Shown here: positions 61,677 to 64,000 of the stretch, piece by piece | Position numbering within the stretch: the stretch's first letter is position 1 | Layout: every line of letters starts with the position of its first letter | Assembly: GCF_000011485.1 (NCBI RefSeq) | Contig: NC_005071.1 | Span: 124,001 to 188,000 of the forward strand | Length of the DNA: 64,000 nt | Reading direction: 5' to 3' | From: Prochlorococcus marinus str. MIT 9313 | GTDB lineage: Bacteria > Cyanobacteriota > Cyanobacteriia > PCC-6307 > Cyanobiaceae | The notes under the pieces: generated by a model | Told to the model about the DNA's origin: nothing | What the model saw: the letters and a program-made list of their open reading frames with translations, nothing else | Database searches by the model: none | Translations under genes and position numbers: made by a program

Positions 61677-61697
61677 ATTTGAACGAGTCGTTCAAAT
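61677..61697 (-). promoter_or_regulatory. Perfect 21-bp palindrome, likely operator of the 61 kb cassette
   Basis: ATTTGAACGA-G-TCGTTCAAAT, two 10-base arms about one central base, 30 bases upstream of the start of the 205-residue gene. A further TTTGAAC half-site lies about 10 bases beyond it at 61706-61712. Placement and symmetry fit binding by a dimeric repressor, possibly the product of the gene itself. Confidence 0.6.
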
Positions 61698-63846
61698 GGA
61701 GTATTTTTGAACTACTTTGCCAGGTCATCATTTGTCCACCCCCAGAGTTGATTTGCCTGACGAGACATTTGAGACTTCCTCGATTTGCTTGCCTTGGTTT
61801 AATTTATTAAAGTATGTCTTTAGCCTTGCCAATTAAGATTCCCAGTAGTGCTTCATAATTGATCTATCACGCTATATTGCTATCTTAGAATAAAGTCAAC
61901 ATAGACAAGCCCATCTCTTTTGCCACATGCTATTCATATTTAGACCACTGCTGCTATAGATCTTATCTTATTTATATTTAACTACTTCTAGTAATCGATT
62001 TTCAATGTGAAACTCATTTTGATTTCCATTACAAATGTTATTTATTGTCATCATATTCTATTCCTGCTTATTTATTTCATCTAAAGGCCTTTTTTAGGTG
62101 GAAATCCAGTTTATTGGTCTTCTTCTTGATAAAATATTACTAGACATTATTCTAATAGTTCTTATTCTCAGTACTTTGCCTTCCTTTTGCTGTAGAAATA
62201 TTTCTTGATCGAGCATTGCAATCCCAATAGATAGTGCTTTTTGGGATTCCTTTAGGTAAATGTGTTTAGTCCTGGATATATTGTCTATATGCCCAGCAAA
62301 AAACTTTAATTATGCTTTAATGCTTATATCCTTATTAAAATTGATGTAAATGTAGTATAAACTGTAATTAATGCAGAGTTCTAGGGTTCTTATCTGTTGT
62401 CTGGGTTTGAATATCTCTCTATAAGATCTGGATTGCTTTTATTTTTTATCAAAGTTATCTAGGATAAATTTAGAAGAGAAGTAAGAGCCTTGAGCTAATA
62501 ATTGAATATTTAATTCTCTTTTTGCAGATCATTTGCACCCTATATTATCTATAATACGCAAACATCTTTAATAAAGGATGCTTTTATTCTAATACTGATT
62601 CCAATAACTTTTGAAGAGTGTCCATCCTTTTTCCAATATGCGCATATATGATGCCTCCGAATCAACTCCAGATGACATTGCAATCATAAATTGTATTCAC
62701 TATAGTTAATAGCTCTAGAAATCAACCAGATTGTAAATCTATTGCGATCATTTAATGAGATCTTGTGCCGATATTTATTCTATTATTGCTGATTTATTTT
62801 ACCTACTTGTTCAAAATATTGTCAGTGCTCAGTACGCTAATATAATTTCTTGTCGACATCTGTTTTATTTTGCTTAGCTTGGCTCTAATTGGCGCCAAGT
62901 TGCTTTCTTGGAGACCCAGCCCATGCAGGCAGGCCTCTAGGTATATATACTTACATGCCTGCCTTGTCGGAGGCGGGCCTCAGGGCCGCACCCTACCGGC
63001 ATCGGCCTGGATGCTGATTCACTGTCTTCCAGGTTGCTACTTTCTTGCCTGAATGTAATTTGTTCAGAATCGGATAAAGCTTTTGGCGGCCTTCTTGGCT
63101 TGTTCCTGTAACAGATACTCGTCTCTGCAATGCAGTCTATGTTTCAAGCCACCGGCTCAATTTGTCGCAGTGTTGCCTCTATTTGGAGAGCGCATTGCTT
63201 CTGGCCGATTCTTATCATTTAGAAAACGCTATTTGTTATCTATCACATCTTGATGTGCCATAACCTCTAATCAGCCACTAGTAGTGGTTTATCGAATCTG
63301 TTAGGTCGATTTTCTCATTCCTTCTCCTGGTTGCATTGTAGACGCCCTTTAGTTTGGTTGTATGTATTGCACCTTGCGTATTTAGCTTGAGAAAGGAAGT
63401 TGATTTTCACCCTGATGCGCCTGAGGCTAACTCAAGCAGAATTCTCAATCTATATTGAGATGTCTATCTACTTGATGATTCTTTCTGACTGCAATGCTTG
63501 AGTCTTTCGCTCTGTCCGATTCTGTTTGATTGGATTTCATTGTTTTTTCTATTTGTATTGATTAGATCTCCGATAGGGATGTCCTTCCAGTTGTCGTTCT
63601 TGCTTGTTTTTGTGGTAGTTTTTTGACAACTAGAAAAGACAGCAATGTCTACATTGTTATGTGATTAATGTGTGTTAGCACAATGAATCCTTCTAAGATG
63701 CTTGGTAACTACTGTCTTTAATTCCTTTGGGATTTTAGTTTACTGTCAAGTTGAGGATGGATCGTCTGTTTTGATTGGGATTAGCTATCAGACCAACCCT
63801 CCGTACTTAAATATTCTATTCTTTCAGTATTGTCAAAATAGTTGCT
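61698..63846. other. AT-rich spacer with one GC-rich island
   Basis: About 2.15 kb without an intact gene. Most is AT-rich and random-looking. A locally GC-rich, inverted-repeat-containing stretch at about 62885-63060 stands out (see separate entry). Past 63060 the composition is intermediate and there are short protein-like runs but no supported gene. Confidence 0.4.
62885..63060. other. GC-rich structured island, possible RNA gene or gene remnant
   Basis: About 175 bases far richer in GC than either side. It contains GGCAGGC/GCCTGCC arms around an AT-rich loop (about 62928-62970) and further self-complementary GC runs near 62970-63015. A 60-codon plus-strand frame spans it but is not protein-like. 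It does not match 6S RNA, tmRNA, RNase P RNA or SRP RNA in any way I could recognise. Confidence 0.3.
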
Positions 63847-64000
63847 TTAACCATTCATTTGTGGAGGTGGCGATAATAACTGGGGCAGGAACTCAATAAT
63901 CTTTAGCGCAATCCCGTCTGGTTCCTCTGCTCCCACTTCCACATGCAAGTCTGCTTCGCAATAAAGCGGTAGGCGCTCGGCAAATAAACAGTCGAAGGCT
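63847..64000 (-). CDS. aroK: Shikimate kinase, C-terminal end (cut by window edge)
   Basis: Only the last 50 residues are in the window. The stretch [20 protein letters not shown] followed by a helix ([14 protein letters not shown]) matches the C-terminal part of shikimate kinases, where R-x-P-L-Y-x-E-A-D is conserved and the Arg binds ATP. The end is a Pro-rich SPPPQMNG. The rest of the gene, with the P-loop, lies beyond 64000. Confidence 0.7.
   Translation of the reverse strand, partial: AFDCLFAERLPLYCEADLHVEVGAEEPDGIALKIIEFLPQLLSPPPQMNG

Noticed and set aside
61677-61697. Palindrome read as a cyanobacterial LexA (SOS) box
   Set aside because: GAAC-N5-GTTC does not have the spacing or consensus of the LexA boxes I know for cyanobacteria (RGTAC...GTWCY) or Gram-positives (GAAC-N4-GTTC).
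62870-63052. 60-codon frame ending in LVGGG followed by a short segment with two Cys, like a lanthipeptide core
   Set aside because: The GG is followed by a core-like tail, but there is no Nif11 or other leader upstream and the frame simply crosses the GC-rich island; coincidence is more likely.

Overview
The window looks like the chromosome of a marine picocyanobacterium, most likely a low-light, higher-GC Prochlorococcus (MIT 9303/9313-like) or a close marine Synechococcus. This is inferred from gene content: an RpaB-type response regulator, a SigA-like group 2 sigma factor, the cyanobacterial egtB/egtD cluster with its two small companion proteins, a Nif11 leader-like protein, and long gene-poor AT-rich stretches with decayed genes. 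No rRNA, tRNA, CRISPR array or intact insertion sequence was seen.

Layout. (1) 1-10.3 kb is a surface-polysaccharide locus: an ABC-2 exporter (ATPase cut by the window edge, plus permease) and a methyltransferase on the minus strand, then rfbA-rfbC-rfbD, a 1.5 kb spacer, and rfbB. After rfbB come two broken family-2 glycosyltransferase genes and a decayed second copy of the exporter ATPase. The dTDP-rhamnose pathway is intact, but a neighbouring glycan assembly module has collapsed. (2) 10.3-55.9 kb is dense housekeeping sequence: cysE, a GntR regulator, infC, miaA, gyrB, two fluC/crcB genes, gpx, mgtE, a sigma factor, an alpha/beta hydrolase with an RND pump and its adaptor, a three-gene succinate dehydrogenase, a 2-oxoglutarate oxygenase, mutY, a PfkB kinase, tsaE, ahcY, a GtrII-type membrane protein, a DedA protein, ssb, mreBCD, a sugar-binding protein, rpaB, lysS, the ergothioneine cluster, a kinase-like membrane protein lacking key residues, smpB, ruvB, a TPR protein, an M20 amidohydrolase, and thiC behind a TPP riboswitch. 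(3) 55.9-63.8 kb is a gene desert, strongly AT-rich, holding only a few small genes: Nif11, DUF1499, and a two-gene cassette behind a perfect 21-bp palindrome. It ends at the 3' end of a shikimate kinase gene cut by the window edge.

Many operon neighbours overlap by 1-11 bases (ATGA, TGATG or longer), which suggests translational coupling in rfbACD, gyrB-to-fluC, sdhCAB, mreCD, egtB-egtD, the hercynine pair, and ruvB-to-DUF3188. The most interesting parts are the decayed glycan locus, the palindrome-controlled cassette in the AT-rich desert, the orphan Nif11 protein, the pseudokinase-like protein, and the hairpin in front of lysS.
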